From Beroe ovata (taxonomy: Eukaryota; Ctenophora; Nuda; Beroida; Beroidae), in contig CAMPET010000011.1 in assembly GCA_946803715.1 (NCBI GenBank), positions 364,889 through 390,275 of the forward strand: 25,387 bases of DNA, in the 5' to 3' direction. Within the stretch, counting starts at the first letter, position 1. Every line of letters begins with the position of its first letter. This document shows, piece after piece, positions 7,857 to 20,300 of this stretch. The position numbers and the translations under genes are program-made. The notes below the pieces were generated by a model, which saw nothing but the letters and a program-made list of their open reading frames with translations, was not told the origin of the DNA and did no database searches.

Positions 7857-8206
7857 GATTGGTAATGACTACTAATTGGTAATGACTACTAATTGATAAT
7901 GACTACTAATTGGTAATGACTACTAATTGGTAATGACTACTAATTGGTAATGACTACTAATTGATAATGACTGCTAATTGATAATGACTACTAATTGATA
8001 GTGACTACTAATTGGTATTGACTAATAATTGGTTATGACTACTGATTGATAGCGACTACCTACTAATTGATAATGACTACTAATAAGTGATACTAACTAA
8101 TCATCACACGGGTGACACTGATGAATGCGAGGAGAAAAATACTCACAAGACGGATTTCGAGAGGGTCAGCTCCAAAAACAATGCACAAAATCAATGAGAT
8201 GAACAT
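7736..8206 (-). CDS. Candidate two-exon gene for a short secreted peptide
   Basis: Exon a is 8147-8206. Its ATG follows an in-frame stop and it encodes MFISLILCIVFGADPLEIRL, a plausible signal peptide, ending at a GTGAGT donor (phase 0). Exon b starts at 7789 after the strong acceptor at 7790 and stays open for 17 codons to a TGA at 7736. An AATAAA lies inside exon b before the stop, which weakens it as a poly(A) signal. The 357-nt intron contains the 17-bp minisatellite. The total would be 37 residues. Alternatively exon a is an upstream exon of the IgSF gene: its phase-0 donor also fits the acceptor at 7349/7350, before the second signal-exon copy. Confidence 0.22.
7857..8093. repeat. 17-bp minisatellite, about 13 units
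   Basis: The units are variants of attggtaatgactacta or attgataatgactacta; the last units are more diverged. Confidence 0.92.
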
Positions 8207-11130
8207 CGGTTGAATATCAAAGCTTCACTCTCCCCACACTCAAACGCACACACACACACACACAGATATCTATACTACTACACAATTATACCTCTACTTC
8301 CAGAAGAATCCGAAAGCAATTTCAGCTGTGACAGATAATAATTGATTAGTGTACCGCTCGCGCCCACTAGGTATACCTATTATTGCTCTATGACAGCTAC
8401 ACCAGTTCGCAGCTAAACCTTCTGCTCCTTCATAATATATGCACTACTACCTACTGCGCTCCTTGATAAAATGTGTCACTTCATGCGATTGTGGTTTCAA
8501 GATTATTACCGTAGCTCAGATCTTGACAGATCTCACGTTCTTGGGCTGATCACGTTTTCGAATATCGTCAACTGACAACGCTCGAATGCTCGATGATAAG
8601 AAGCAACTGACACAAGACAGAAACTTCAACTGCAGGAAATAGATAGGTCGAAAGTCAGCGAGATTCGCGATATGGAACTTGTATGAGGGGGTGGGAGACA
8701 GAATGGACAGGGGGGACTCTGTCACAGAACCCCCACGAGGTGAATACCGCGCTGAGTCACCACGTGACACAACAAGAACACGTGACACAACAAGAACACG
8801 TGACATACGACACGTTAGTGAGTGGTACACACACACACACACAAGTACAAGTACACGATATATATCCAAGGAAATCTGGGTGTTAATGTAAGAATGTACT
8901 ATAGAAGAAGATCCATTAGGGGATACCTACTGTCCAGCCGTGTCCCTCATTATATTGATCTCATAATAATGACGTCATGTTGATGTCATTAGAAAAAGCA
9001 AGTAGTGACGTATTGTGTCATATTTTTATACCTAAGTGAAATCATCTGTATCAATTATCGTTAGCGATGAAAGCAGAAATATGAAATCACGTAACTACCA
9101 CCTACAGAATAGGCATCTTGGGTGGTAGGAAGTCGAACAAATCATCATGAGAGTATAAAAATCAGCATGACATCACTACTGACTTTCAACGACATAGATT
9201 ACAGATAATTTTGATTATAAGTACCTACCTTACCTAGACCTGGCGAACACATGAAACGAAGCGTGTGTGTGTGTAACGTGTCACCCACTTTTTTGGCATA
9301 ATCTATTGGAAGCGAGCGATGTTGAAACAAAGACATCATTTAATTGATTGGATAGTAGGGGAAAAGTCACGTGACTGAGCAATTGTGTCGAGAAAAGGAG
9401 AAAAGAGAAAAAGTGAATATAATAGTCCATCAAATTAATAATAAGCGATCGTCGTCGTAGCAGCAAAATAAAATAATGGAATTATTTCGCTCAAATTGTC
9501 ACGTGACAAAGATTTCTCGGATTTTGAAACTTTATTATATTCCTAGAAGTATTCTGCGACCTCTCAAAAACACTAAACCCTCAAGGCCTCAAATACTCAA
9601 AGTAGGTGGATAAGGTCTGGGTACATTAGTAAATGGACAGTATTGGCAAACAATATAGAGCGTAGAAAGACTCTAAGTACTTAGTATATTTCGTTACCAA
9701 ACAAGGTAGGAAAGCACAGCAATAACTTTGAAAAGCAGAGTTTCAAGTTGCACAAAAATGATGTACGTATCCTATCATACTGCCAGCTAATGATGCAATA
9801 ACTAATCGTACTAATGTACTTTTATTGATTGTACTACCAGGTTTCGAACTTGATACAAAGTTTAATATGTTAGTCAAGGTACAAAATATAGACCAAATTG
9901 TGTACAATGTACAATTATAGTATACATTTTGTACAACTCAAATCTACCCCCAGACGTCTTCCATGACAGATGGAATTGCACTACGACTCATACTTAACCT
10001 CAACACACTTCCCCAATAACACACCCCCCACCCCCCTTACAATGACATATAGGGGGGGGGGTGATAATTTGAATTTAATACTTGTCACAAGTCATATAAA
10101 CTGGTGGTGATGGTGCAATGTGCATCTGCTCGGATTATGACAGATCATTTATGAATCATTATATGTCAGATCATGAATATGTCAGATCATAAACGAACCA
10201 TGTGATACCAGCTTCATTATAACTATCATCAATTGATAGCGCTCGCAAGATGGTGTTCGCAAGATGATTGTCGATTGTCGATGGGATGGATTGTCGATGG
10301 GATGGATTGTCGAGATCAAAGGCGGAATGTGTACGAAATACAAGTCTAATGCAACTCTTAAATCCTAGGCGGAATTAGTTTTCATGGCACTATAAAATGA
10401 TAAGACTACCCAAGGTAACAGATAGGTTCTTCCAGAAACAGACAAAACAGACGATATAGGTAGTCCACAACACCAAGACTTGGGGGGGGATCGCACACAA
10501 GAATATCTAAACACAGCTTCTTCTCTGACTCAACAACAACAACAAGTATAAAGAGTTTTTAATGGTGAACCATGCTACTTTGTATCCCCCCCTAAATATA
10601 TATTAATCGATTTTAAATTACATGTTAAAAGCATACATAAATCATAAAAGTATAAAGTCTAAGGAGAATGTTTTATTCAACATTGAAACTGATTCGTACA
10701 AAACCGTGAAGGACGGAGGAGAGATGGAAGTGGTCTTTATGCTTTACCGCTCAAACATTATTAGTATCAAATATATTCCGGCTTGATGGACTTTAGCTCA
10801 CAAAGTTAACAAAACATGCTATAGTAGATCGACAAGTCTATTAATAAGTACCGAATTGAAGCAGATTATAGTTCGACTTTGAAACTGACTGAAAAATGTT
10901 ACCTGCAGAAGAATCTCATGTGCCGATCCGAGAAATTGAAAATCTTCATTCTACATTCGGCAACGAAGTTCGGCATTCGGCAACGAAGTTATAATGTGAC
11001 TCAAATGCCATGTAATGTGTTGCACGAATGATTTACGACGACGAAGCAATATAGAACACACGCGAAATGGTCATAATATGTTTCGGCACACGAAAAATAT
11101 GATCGAAGCAATAATTTGTGTCAAATATAA
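8207..11130. other. No gene recognised; microsatellites and short repeats
   Basis: It contains an 18-bp tandem acgtgacacaacaagaac (about 8761-8805), a CA run near 8827, repeated tgtac words at 9800-9930, a C-run then G-run at 10026-10063, a tandem gattgtcgatgggatg near 10275-10310 and a duplicated ggcaacgaagtt near 10960-10990. On the minus strand 8516-8676 is an open stretch behind two good acceptors (ccctcatacaag, ctatttcctgcag) that ends in TGA. It resembles no family I know and upstream of it the frame is made of simple repeats, so it is not called as a gene. Confidence 0.5.
8246..8264. repeat. CA microsatellite
   Basis: About nine CA units. Confidence 0.9.
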
Positions 11131-11215
11131 TAGGATATGAAGTGTGTGTGTGTGTGTATGTCTGTGTGTATGTCTGTGTGTCTGTCTGTGTCTGTCTGTG
11201 TATGTGTGTATGTGG
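11131..11215. repeat. GT / TGTC microsatellite
   Basis: gtgtgtgtgtgt grades into tatgtctgtgtg and tctgtctgtg units. Confidence 0.9.
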
Positions 11216-13550
11216 CGCAGAATTATTGCACTTTTGGGTTGAATAGTTCCTATGCTACGATCACAATATGATAAACGAGGGCATGAATAGTGTCATGAAC
11301 AGTTTATAGTTCATTATAACGACAAAAATTTCAACTCATAGCATAGTATTTCAACCCCCATCCGATAATAGCATGGACTGGCACCAATATGGGAATTATA
11401 TGACTCAGTGTGTACACACGCAAATATCTAAATACTTTACAATTGCGCTTACAAATACTGCGCTTGACCAAATACCGTGACTTTTTGTCTTGGTAATCGG
11501 GCAGAAGTCTCGGTTACATGCGGCAATTTGGGCAGAAATTAGGACATCTCCACCACACATAACACGCTCCGATCCGATGTTGCTACGAGAGGTGGAATTA
11601 TGTTGCTGTGTTGCTAGGAGACGATAAGTTGCTCGTGGGAGATGCAGGTGTGCCGCGCGCGGGACAAAATCACACTCAAAACTTGGGTGATATCATGTAA
11701 TCTCGCTTTAAAGAACGATTTTGTTTGATTTTGTTGAAGAAAGGGGTTAATAAACTCCAACAAAAATGACAATTAAATGTCTGAAAGAGGCTGCTTTATG
11801 ATAAGAGCGAGGGTTAACTAATATAAATCTAAATTATAACAAAAGTTGGTGCGCACTTGTTTGTTATGAATAATGTGAATCTTGGTGTCTCGAAATTTAC
11901 ACGACTACGTCACACTAACACATGACTCTTGGTAGTTCTTCGCACTATTGTGTAATTGGATAATTGGGCTCATTATCTAGCTGATCTGAGCAGTAATTAG
12001 GCGTCTTAACTGAAACACTATTATGCTATATCAGCTGAGTGAGAATCGGAAACGATCGATGCAGTGTGTTTCACCAGGCAAGCCCAGAGTCTGGACGTGA
12101 AAACGAGGACTCCAATGTCTATAGAGGACTTTATCCCACAGTAAATCTGAGAGAAAAGGCGAGATTCATCAGATCGATGGTGGAGGTTTTAATTAAATAT
12201 GTTTTCCCCCAACATGGCTGTTACATGTGTGTTAAAACATATTTTAAAAGATCGTCAATCAATTATCATGAAACTCGCGGTGGCGAAAGAGCGAGATGAA
12301 AGCAAGCTGTGTGTCCTATGAAATACGTGAAAATATACCACCACAAACGTGTCCTGGTGACTGCATCACGTGTTAGACGGGATCACGTGCACAACGTTAT
12401 TAATGAGCTACAACACTCAACAACAGGGGACGTTATATATGAGATGGTGTGAGCCCCTTTCTACTACTACTACTACATCATGCGCGCTGTTGCAGGGTCA
12501 TTAATTACCCACCACACTCATATATAGTGCCCAAATGAAACTGAGTTTGTATGTCTGAGTGTTTGTTTGTGTCTGTGTTTGTTTGTCTGTGTGTGGGTAT
12601 GTGTGTCTGTTATTAATTAAACTCACCCAGACCACCCATCACCAAGTGATATGAGAGATCACATCATCACGTGACCTTACTGATTGCTGCACCACTACAA
12701 TTGTACCGTTGACACTATTACAACTTCAGGGGAAGGGGAGGCGATAACCGTTCAATAGGATCATGATCGACACCATGATCAATACCATGATTGCCACATG
12801 AATCATTCATGCTTGGAGCTGCACTTTACATCTGATGGTGCTCGACATCTGGGAAGAAGACAACGCTGAAACGGACTGACAATATGGGAAGTTTCACCTC
12901 AATTCAGACGCTTTCAAAGCATGAATCAGAACGGATAGGCCATAGATTTATCATCAAAGCTCACGCACCCTTCTATTCCTACGCTCAGTATGATTCATTG
13001 ATTCGAGGCACGGTTCACAATACACGCACATACGCACACGCACACACACACACACAATGACCTCTCTCCCTCACACGCAGACAAGATATCATAAAGCCGG
13101 CTTCAGGAGAGATCATTGTCCACTGATTTTCCCCCTCTCCCTACTAAGTATATAACACCATGATATAGCCGATATCATAGACAGAACAATGCACAGACAC
13201 ACACAGACACACACANNNNNNNNCACACACACACAATGACAGCTCGTCTAGAACCATATTCTCAGTCGAGGAGAGAAGGCGAATGAACAGGGTTAAGAGA
13301 GGGGGGATCAGAATGTCTAATGTATATTCATGAATTATGAGTATGTTCACCTGAATCATGGTATGTGTGAGATTGATCGCTTGTCAATACATTGCTGAGA
13401 AGGAAAGATTGGGGAAAACTATCGGAAGATTTGAAAAGTTCTGGCTGCCCAATCCGAAATGTTGAGAATTAAATCACAGATTGCAACTGGTAGTAACAAA
13501 AACCACTGACTCAATAATATTTCAAGACGGCATGCTTGGTCAAGCTTGCG
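11216..13550. other. No gene recognised; several simple repeats
   Basis: It contains a TG/TTTG-rich stretch (12541-12610), CA runs (13021-13057 and 13196-13236, the second with eight Ns at 13216-13223) and three catgatc/catgatt words near 12762-12790. Plus-strand open frame 12039-12299 starts with GTG and has no splice or homology support. Confidence 0.5.
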
Positions 13551-13678
13551 TTATACACTACTCAGAGTAAACGGAAACGCACTCGATTCCCCACTCCAGC
13601 CAATGGTTTCATAACCATACTCCAGACAAAATGGGAAAGGGGAGGAATCGTCCAGCGAAAGAGAGTCGAGTACCCACA
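13551..13678 (-). CDS. Candidate terminal exon of an unknown gene
   Basis: A very strong acceptor (cgattcttttttccag) at 13679 is followed by two bases and 41 open codons to a TAA at 13551. The frame reads WVLDSLSLDDSSPFPF and continues with a mixed, protein-like composition ending TLSSV. A second frame is also open for most of the length. No upstream exon and no AATAAA were found. It is not recognised and could be chance. Confidence 0.2.
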
Positions 13679-15484
13679 CTGGAAAAAAGAATCGGGAAAG
13701 TAAGAAATCACGTAGTCTCGTAAAAAGAATCGCGGTGATTTGATGAAAAGAAGCCGGCGACAGTAAAACACAGTCTAGGCGATGCATCTAGACGCTGTGT
13801 ATACGTGATATCACGCAGGCGCCTGAAAAAGTGATAAAAAACACGAAGTAAGTTTCGTCACGATATCGGTATCATGTGGGGTCATACGTCACAGAAAGGA
13901 ATTCATAGCCGACGCGTAGAGACACACATCTCTCACACTTGTGAGAAAACTGAAAAGGTCTCCCAGTAACTACGTATATTCCAGGACAAATATAAATCGA
14001 CTTGCATCTCACGGAGATGCTTTCAGACCGAAATTCAAAAATGTTCGGTATAATTGGAAGCAATTATCAGGCAAAACTTCGTTTTACTCGTTTACTGTGA
14101 TTATACGCTCACGGCAAACAGACGCGAAACTACGCAACAGAGACGGAGTGGTATATATATATTGCTATCTCGTTTCAGACATTCTGTCGGATATAGAAGA
14201 ATTGGGGAATTATCAACAAAATATAGGTTCTGGAGCCTAATTTACATTCTCCAATGGGTTGCGATCATGCTTTTTCGACGTTTTGATTGTACCATTGGAT
14301 ACGATAATTAGTTGAACATCTACACATCTTTAATTAGTTGAACATCTAAACATATTTACAAACATGGAAGATAAACAAAGTCAAATTACAAAACATCCTT
14401 TGCTTGACCTCACATTTAAATCTATCGATTACATCTCCTATCGACTATAATAGTAAACAAGTTCGCGTATATAATGAGCTGATTATTATATTGCTGATGG
14501 TAGTAACTGGATCTGATTAGAGATGATAAATTACCAACTCTAACATGTTTCCTGCCCTAACAACATCGCGGATAACAACTCAAACTAAATAACAACTTGG
14601 TCAGAATAACAACCGCGCTTGAGAAACGACCTTGTTTGAGTTTGCTCCGTTTGAGTAACATCGTAGATTGGATAACGGCTCACCTAACATCACAACTAAA
14701 TTTTAATAACATCTCAACAACCTGATTGCCATATTGGAATTGTATGACAATAACAAACCGCGATTATCCAAGTTGATAATTGTAAACGTGTCCAACCACA
14801 CAGACACACACACAGACACACACACATACAAGACTAAACTAGGGGATAATCATCAGACATATCATACAGCGATTATAACTAGGTCATAATTTGATCCAGG
14901 GATCCAAACTCACGATAACATTGATATCCCCAATCTGTGTATCAAGTGACTGAATTCAAGTCATGAATATTAACCATAAGTATCTCTATTCCAGGGCGTG
15001 GTTTAAGATCGATATCTAACAATCTAACACAATCTACTATTCGACTAGTGTATTTCCGCCATGGGCGATTTCGGACTGTCGGCGACGGCAAGTGCGGCTG
15101 AAAGTACGATCGGCCGTTATCTATTCTGAGTATGTAGTAATCGGAGTATGGAATGATAATCGAGAAGCTGACGCTTAAATGTCAAATTACATGAGATTAG
15201 TACATGATGTCAAATCATGGTGGAGCTGTGAATATTGTCGGTAGGTATATGTGACGTGCGAGTTCGTTAGTCGATTGATTCCCCCTTATTCGCACGAGAC
15301 AGCACAACGCCAAGTGCAAAGGGCGGGGACAGATACACAGGAGAAGGAAAGATGAGGAGAAGGGAAGATCTGACAAATTGCAAAAAATGCCGCGGGACAT
15401 GATCATTGATCGCTATAAAAACTTATTGAGTTAGGTAAAAGAGTGCTGTAAAAAGTGCTGTCAAGGTAGATTATCCCTTGAAAG

Positions 15485-15610
15485 TGGTGTCAACAATAAG
15501 GCAGCTGGAGAAAGCTTCGAGTGAGATTGAAGTGGTGTCAAGAGAGGAAGTGGTGTCAAGGGCGGTAGTGGTGTCAAGAATAAGAGTCGACAATGAAAAT
15601 GGTGACATGG
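15485..15610. repeat. gtggtgtcaa minisatellite
   Basis: gtggtgtcaa recurs four times at irregular spacing (18-50 nt), with a further related ggtgacatgg. Its core is the same as in the minisatellites of introns 8 and 10. Confidence 0.7.
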
Positions 15611-16157
15611 AAGCCACTATAGCACTATTATACGGGAGTGGTAGCAATACACCGTTATTACAAAACAAATGAAAACCTGACAAAGCCATAGTGTTCTGAT
15701 ATAAAATAGTGAAACATTTCAACGCGCAATTGTTGAGTCACACAACCTCTCCATTAGAAAAAGTGCTAGAAAATAGCTCTATAACACTGTGTCTGTAGCT
15801 GTAGGAACGTGGGGATATTTTTAAAACCTCCTCAAATTTGCATAGGATAAAGCCTGCTGATTGCTGAAGTGCTGAACTTTCTTCCAGAATATATAAAGGA
15901 GACGGTCTCTTGTGGGCCCCAATTAAACAGACTAGTTTATGGGTGCTATGAACCTCGCCAAATAAAACTGAGCCGCATGAAGTATCTACTGATCATGACT
16001 GTAACACAGCTATCCAATCATAATCAAACAGTCAAGGTCTATTCACGGATATAAAAAACATCAGAAGTGGTGGTCTTATTATACGACTGTCTAGACTCAA
16101 GTGTGTGTGAGGGGTTGAAGTGATATATAGTAGATACATTCCTCTTTTAGTACTGAT

Positions 16158-16232
16158 ACACACACTTACACACTTACACACTGACACCACACTTACACAC
16201 TGACACCACACTTACTCGCTGACACCACACAC
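16158..16232. repeat. ctgacaccacactta minisatellite
   Basis: Four to five units of acacttacacactgacacc; the complement contains ggtgtcag. Confidence 0.8.
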
Positions 16233-16458
16233 ACCATCTTCAAAACCGTCGCGTCTGAGCACAACAACTCTCCTCCTCTCCAGGCTGATCATTCCAAATT
16301 AACCACAAGCAGAACAACGACATGGGGAAACGAATGGTCATATGTGAAGTAGAATTTAATTAGCAGCAACGAGCGATTAAAAATTCCGCCAGAATTTGCT
16401 CTCTCCCCTCCTCATTCTTCCAGGAAATCATGCCGAGTTTGTCTAATTAATAAACCTA

Positions 16459-17004
16459 ATTGAGACGTAGTAGTAGGAGAAGAAGGAAAATATACAAATT
16501 TATACGAGATATTATATAAATTTGCTTGGCACTAGTAGCAAGGAATGGAGAGGGAGATGGAGGGGAGGTCAAGATGTGGTTAGGATGGAAGTAGGGTGGT
16601 AACTGTGTGGTAGCAGTGGAAGAGGAGTGGTAACCGTGTCGTAGCGGATCATTGCCAAGAACACAAGCGGTCGGATGAGTAATTTGCACAAAACTATGGG
16701 AGCGCTGAATTTGTATCTCAGAGCTTGAGATGTGAGAAGAAAAAACATGAGTAAGAAGAATACGGAGCAGCTTGATTTCAAGCGGAACAAATACTTGCAT
16801 TGAGTAGAGTGTAATGATTTGACACAAACAACAACTGAAATCAGTGTGAATATCACTTAATATGATGCTTGGAATGAAGGCGAAATATCTGCTATCTAGG
16901 AACATGACAGACTGATACCCCGACATGAGGGGGAAAATGAACAATATTGAGGAATCATGTTCCCCACAGTTAACTCCACTATGGGTATGTCTAACGCATG
17001 ACAT
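16459..17004 (-). CDS. Long open frame of unknown nature
   Basis: An ATG at 17004 opens a frame of 182 codons, the longest in the window. It has several hydrophobic stretches (SILFIFPLM, YIFLLLLLLRLN), a Cys-rich patch (DFSCCLCQ) and a C-terminal Leu run encoded by an AGA/AGT-rich simple sequence. A second frame of 95 codons overlaps it. No domain is recognised and no splice signals flank it convincingly. It may be a chance opening in pyrimidine-biased DNA. Confidence 0.15.
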
Positions 17005-17047
17005 CACTGATATCCCGGTAGTACTACCACCTCGACTATGAATCTCA

Positions 17048-17130
17048 GTTATATATGGGTTATGTTATACTCAGTTATACTCAGCTATATTCAGTTATAC
17101 TCAGTTATATAAATATGGGTTATACTCAGA
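17048..17130. repeat. gttatactca tandem
   Basis: About seven imperfect units of ttatactcag, interrupted by tatatgggtta. Confidence 0.8.
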
Positions 17131-17286
17131 TATACCCTCTCATCTTCCCCCTCCCCTCCATTCTCTCTCTGTTTTTCTATAACTGGGATACGGACATATT
17201 TACCAACATCATTGGTCAAATCGAGAGTAGAAATAGGGGGACTGAAATTCCACGGATGAAGGAGCAGATGGAAATTGTAACACTCA

Positions 17287-17324
17287 CCTGACACAAGTAC
17301 TTCGAGGCTGTTTTTCTCACCAAA
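17287..17324 (-). CDS. Candidate isolated Ig G-strand exon
   Basis: An acceptor (gtcatttctatcctag) and a GTGAGT donor (phase 1) bracket 38 nt coding FGEKNSLEVLVS plus a split Gly. This matches the G-strand and phase-1 boundary common at the end of Ig domains. No partner exon carrying the Y-x-C motif was found upstream within several hundred bases, so this could be a relic of an Ig gene or a coincidence. Confidence 0.22.
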
Positions 17325-20300
17325 TCTAGGATAGAAATGACTCTCTCAATCCTTGAATAACATGGGCGATGCTATAATATTGGGTGAAGTATTTGGTCTG
17401 GGAGACCTAAACAAGTATGATTCCATGATAGACCGGTCATAAGTCGAACTACACTGGCATCCACGAACAGACAAACACACGCTCGAGTATACATACACCA
17501 GGGCATAAGGGCATAAGAGCAATGGGCTGTGGTAAATGTGTGTATGGAGAGTGCAACATCAGGAATGCAGTAGTGCACATTGGACACAGGATGGAAAAAT
17601 AATGGACACATATCGCAAGAATCTCGCCACATCGATTACGTCGATAGATAGGGAGTTGTCTCCGGAAACAGGCGGAAGGCAAATTTAGTGGGTCACACCA
17701 AAAACTATGCTGAATTTGTGCACTTATTGAGGGAAATTGACGAACCATGTACCTATCTAGATTCTAAGTGTTGAAATAGAAGACAGAAATATGTAAAAAG
17801 TAGAATAAGGTTCATAGAATAAAGATAATTTTTTGAATTCCTGAGAGTTGAAAAGAATCTGAAAAGAATAACCGCTCATCGCTGCAGAATGAACAATGAA
17901 CCAACTTCGCAAGAGATACCACTAGCTAGTACCTACCATATGACTACTGATTAGACAAACTTTGATTGATACTTATCGATGACTCATCGATAATTAAACG
18001 TCAATTACAGCAAATTTAAATTCGTAATGATGGGAAGAAACAACAGAATTGCTGATGATCACTAAAATGGTACTCGGTCATATCGGTGAAATTAGGGCGT
18101 GCTCGAATCAAAATCCCAATTTTAAACCTTCATGGAGACAAAATTTATCATACCTTCAGATAAGCTGTTGTTGGGTGAAACTTTAAACAGAATTATGCAG
18201 GAATCCCATCAAAGAAAGCTCATGAGGTAAATTGCGGGTGATACCATGTCAACATTGTGTCGTCATGCAATGGAAAAGTTTTACTACTACTACTACTATA
18301 CATTGCTAGCCGTGTGTGTCAATCAATCAGTGTATTCATCCGCTACCACATGGCCATGTGTGTGATTAAAGTGAGATGCATGGATATGTCACTATCAATG
18401 CAGGGGAAAATACACATGCAGCGACAGCCGAACTTTTACAGTATTACACATGCAGGACCTAGCAGACCCCTAAACGACCAAGATACTCGCAGCTAAATGC
18501 GATCATACCGCAGAAACACGCACAGAGAACGACCACGTATTCAATAGTACACATGCACTCTGATCTCTGGCATCCCCCACTCCCTCCTATGATACTATTA
18601 TACAACGTATCCCCTATAATAATATATGGGAATTATAATGCTAATAAGTAAATAGTATAAGTAAAGTTAATAGTATAATATACGAGTGTATGATGCAAGT
18701 GTAATTCATGATTTACAATACAGATGCTAAGTTGGTCGACACAACTCTATCATGGATGCAAATTTATGTTAGGAGGGAGAGGGGTGAAACAACCTTGTCA
18801 TTCCTAGTTCCTAATTAGCAATTAGGGATCTGGGGTTATAAAATATTATTAGGGAGATTCATTGAAATTGTTCGGCATTTTATTATACTCCAGTTTTGGT
18901 AGCGGTATAACAAAGAACTGGGGGGGATGTTTGTTCGTGAGTCATTGTGATTGAACTTGCAGCTCATCACATCATACCCCATACATCATACCCCACAATA
19001 TAGCTAGCAGAATACCCCATAACCAGCAACGCTCATAAGTCTCTTAATTAGCTGAGACTAATTAGCATGGTGATTAGAGAGGGGGATGTTGTGGATGGGA
19101 TGGACAGCACTCACTGTGCTATAATAGTACGGCAGCTATATTTAGATTGTTTAGTTATTTACAATTTAGACAGTTCAACTTCATAACATCGAATATAATG
19201 TTATAGGCGGAACAAGTACTGTAATATAGCTAGCACAAGACGTGATGTAGTGAGGGAACGGGGGAAAACATAGCACTGGGGACCACACTCAAACATAAAT
19301 AGTGTTTTTTGAGTGATACTTTGACAGGTTCATTACATCAGGGGACGGGGTGCACCAGATGGTGAATCGGCAGAGATGAAAGGGGGAGGGGAGTCATCAA
19401 CACAAAGAGAGATAAGGAATTCCTAGTATCTAGTAAAGTCGGATCATATCTCAGTGGGCACATGACTCAAAGAGAGATCATCGTATCTCACCCCCACTAT
19501 ACTATGTGCCGTGGTCATGATCCACAGAGATACCGATGTCAGAGAGATCTTATCTTTGGTAGAAGCAGTACAATACCCCCGTCTGTTCTCTCTATTATCT
19601 TCTCCCTACTTGAATCACCATTGACATCATAACCTTCACTCTACTACTAGATTTTGATTATGTCGTGATTATGAACAGGAAAGAGACAAGAGTGATCAAC
19701 AACAAGGAAGTGTGACGAAGCGAGACGCTAAGTTCATGCAAATGATCCATCTCTCTCGGCTATTATAAATGTCCGATCAAACGATAAAATCTCTGTATAG
19801 TCTTTATATCATTCTGAGACACATAACACAGGGAAAATTCAAACGACGCATCCTTGAACGATCACACTGCTGCTAAATACTCTAGTTAAATACAGAAGTT
19901 ATATAAACTGGAGCACCAAACACTGACAGACACAAAAAATCAGCAAATTTGAGACATCACACGATTTGAGCGATGCGTTTGTCTGGGACAGCTTTTAATT
20001 TGACTATAAATAATTCATTTGACATTATCGTTCGCTGATCAAATTGATTTCAAAGGGCATATTATCGTTCATTTGCGACAATTCAAGATCAGACAGGAAA
20101 TATCAATGATTGGAACAGCAAGAATCTACGAGCAAACCAAACAAGGTACTGCTACTGCTAGCAACAGTGATGACTCATGGGGTAACAGTCTGTTACCGCC
20201 AATGAATTCACTTTCCAGTCCGCAAAACAATCAGGAATGCATAACGAATGAGCAATGAGGCATGGCCCAGTGAGGGGGACTCTAAACTGTCATTAACCCT

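Larger units (their letters stand above)
13679..16455. other. No gene recognised
   Basis: It holds a duplicated taattagttgaacatcta (14310-14350), scattered aataacaac words at 14560-14720, a CA run at 14798-14826 and two minisatellites listed separately. Open frames near 13941-14311 overlap on both strands without splice support. Confidence 0.5.

Noticed and set aside
7857-8093. Regular 17-bp repeats as a CRISPR array
   Set aside because: There are no spacers: units are directly adjacent, and the DNA is eukaryotic. It is a minisatellite.
8516-8869. 117-codon minus-strand frame with hydrophobic start
   Set aside because: The start is TTG and the first third is CA/GT and 18-bp tandem repeats. 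Only the last part might be an exon, without a recognised family.
18257-18496. Plus-strand frame with a Leu-rich, signal-like start
   Set aside because: The start is GTG and the Leu run comes from a (CTA)n microsatellite.
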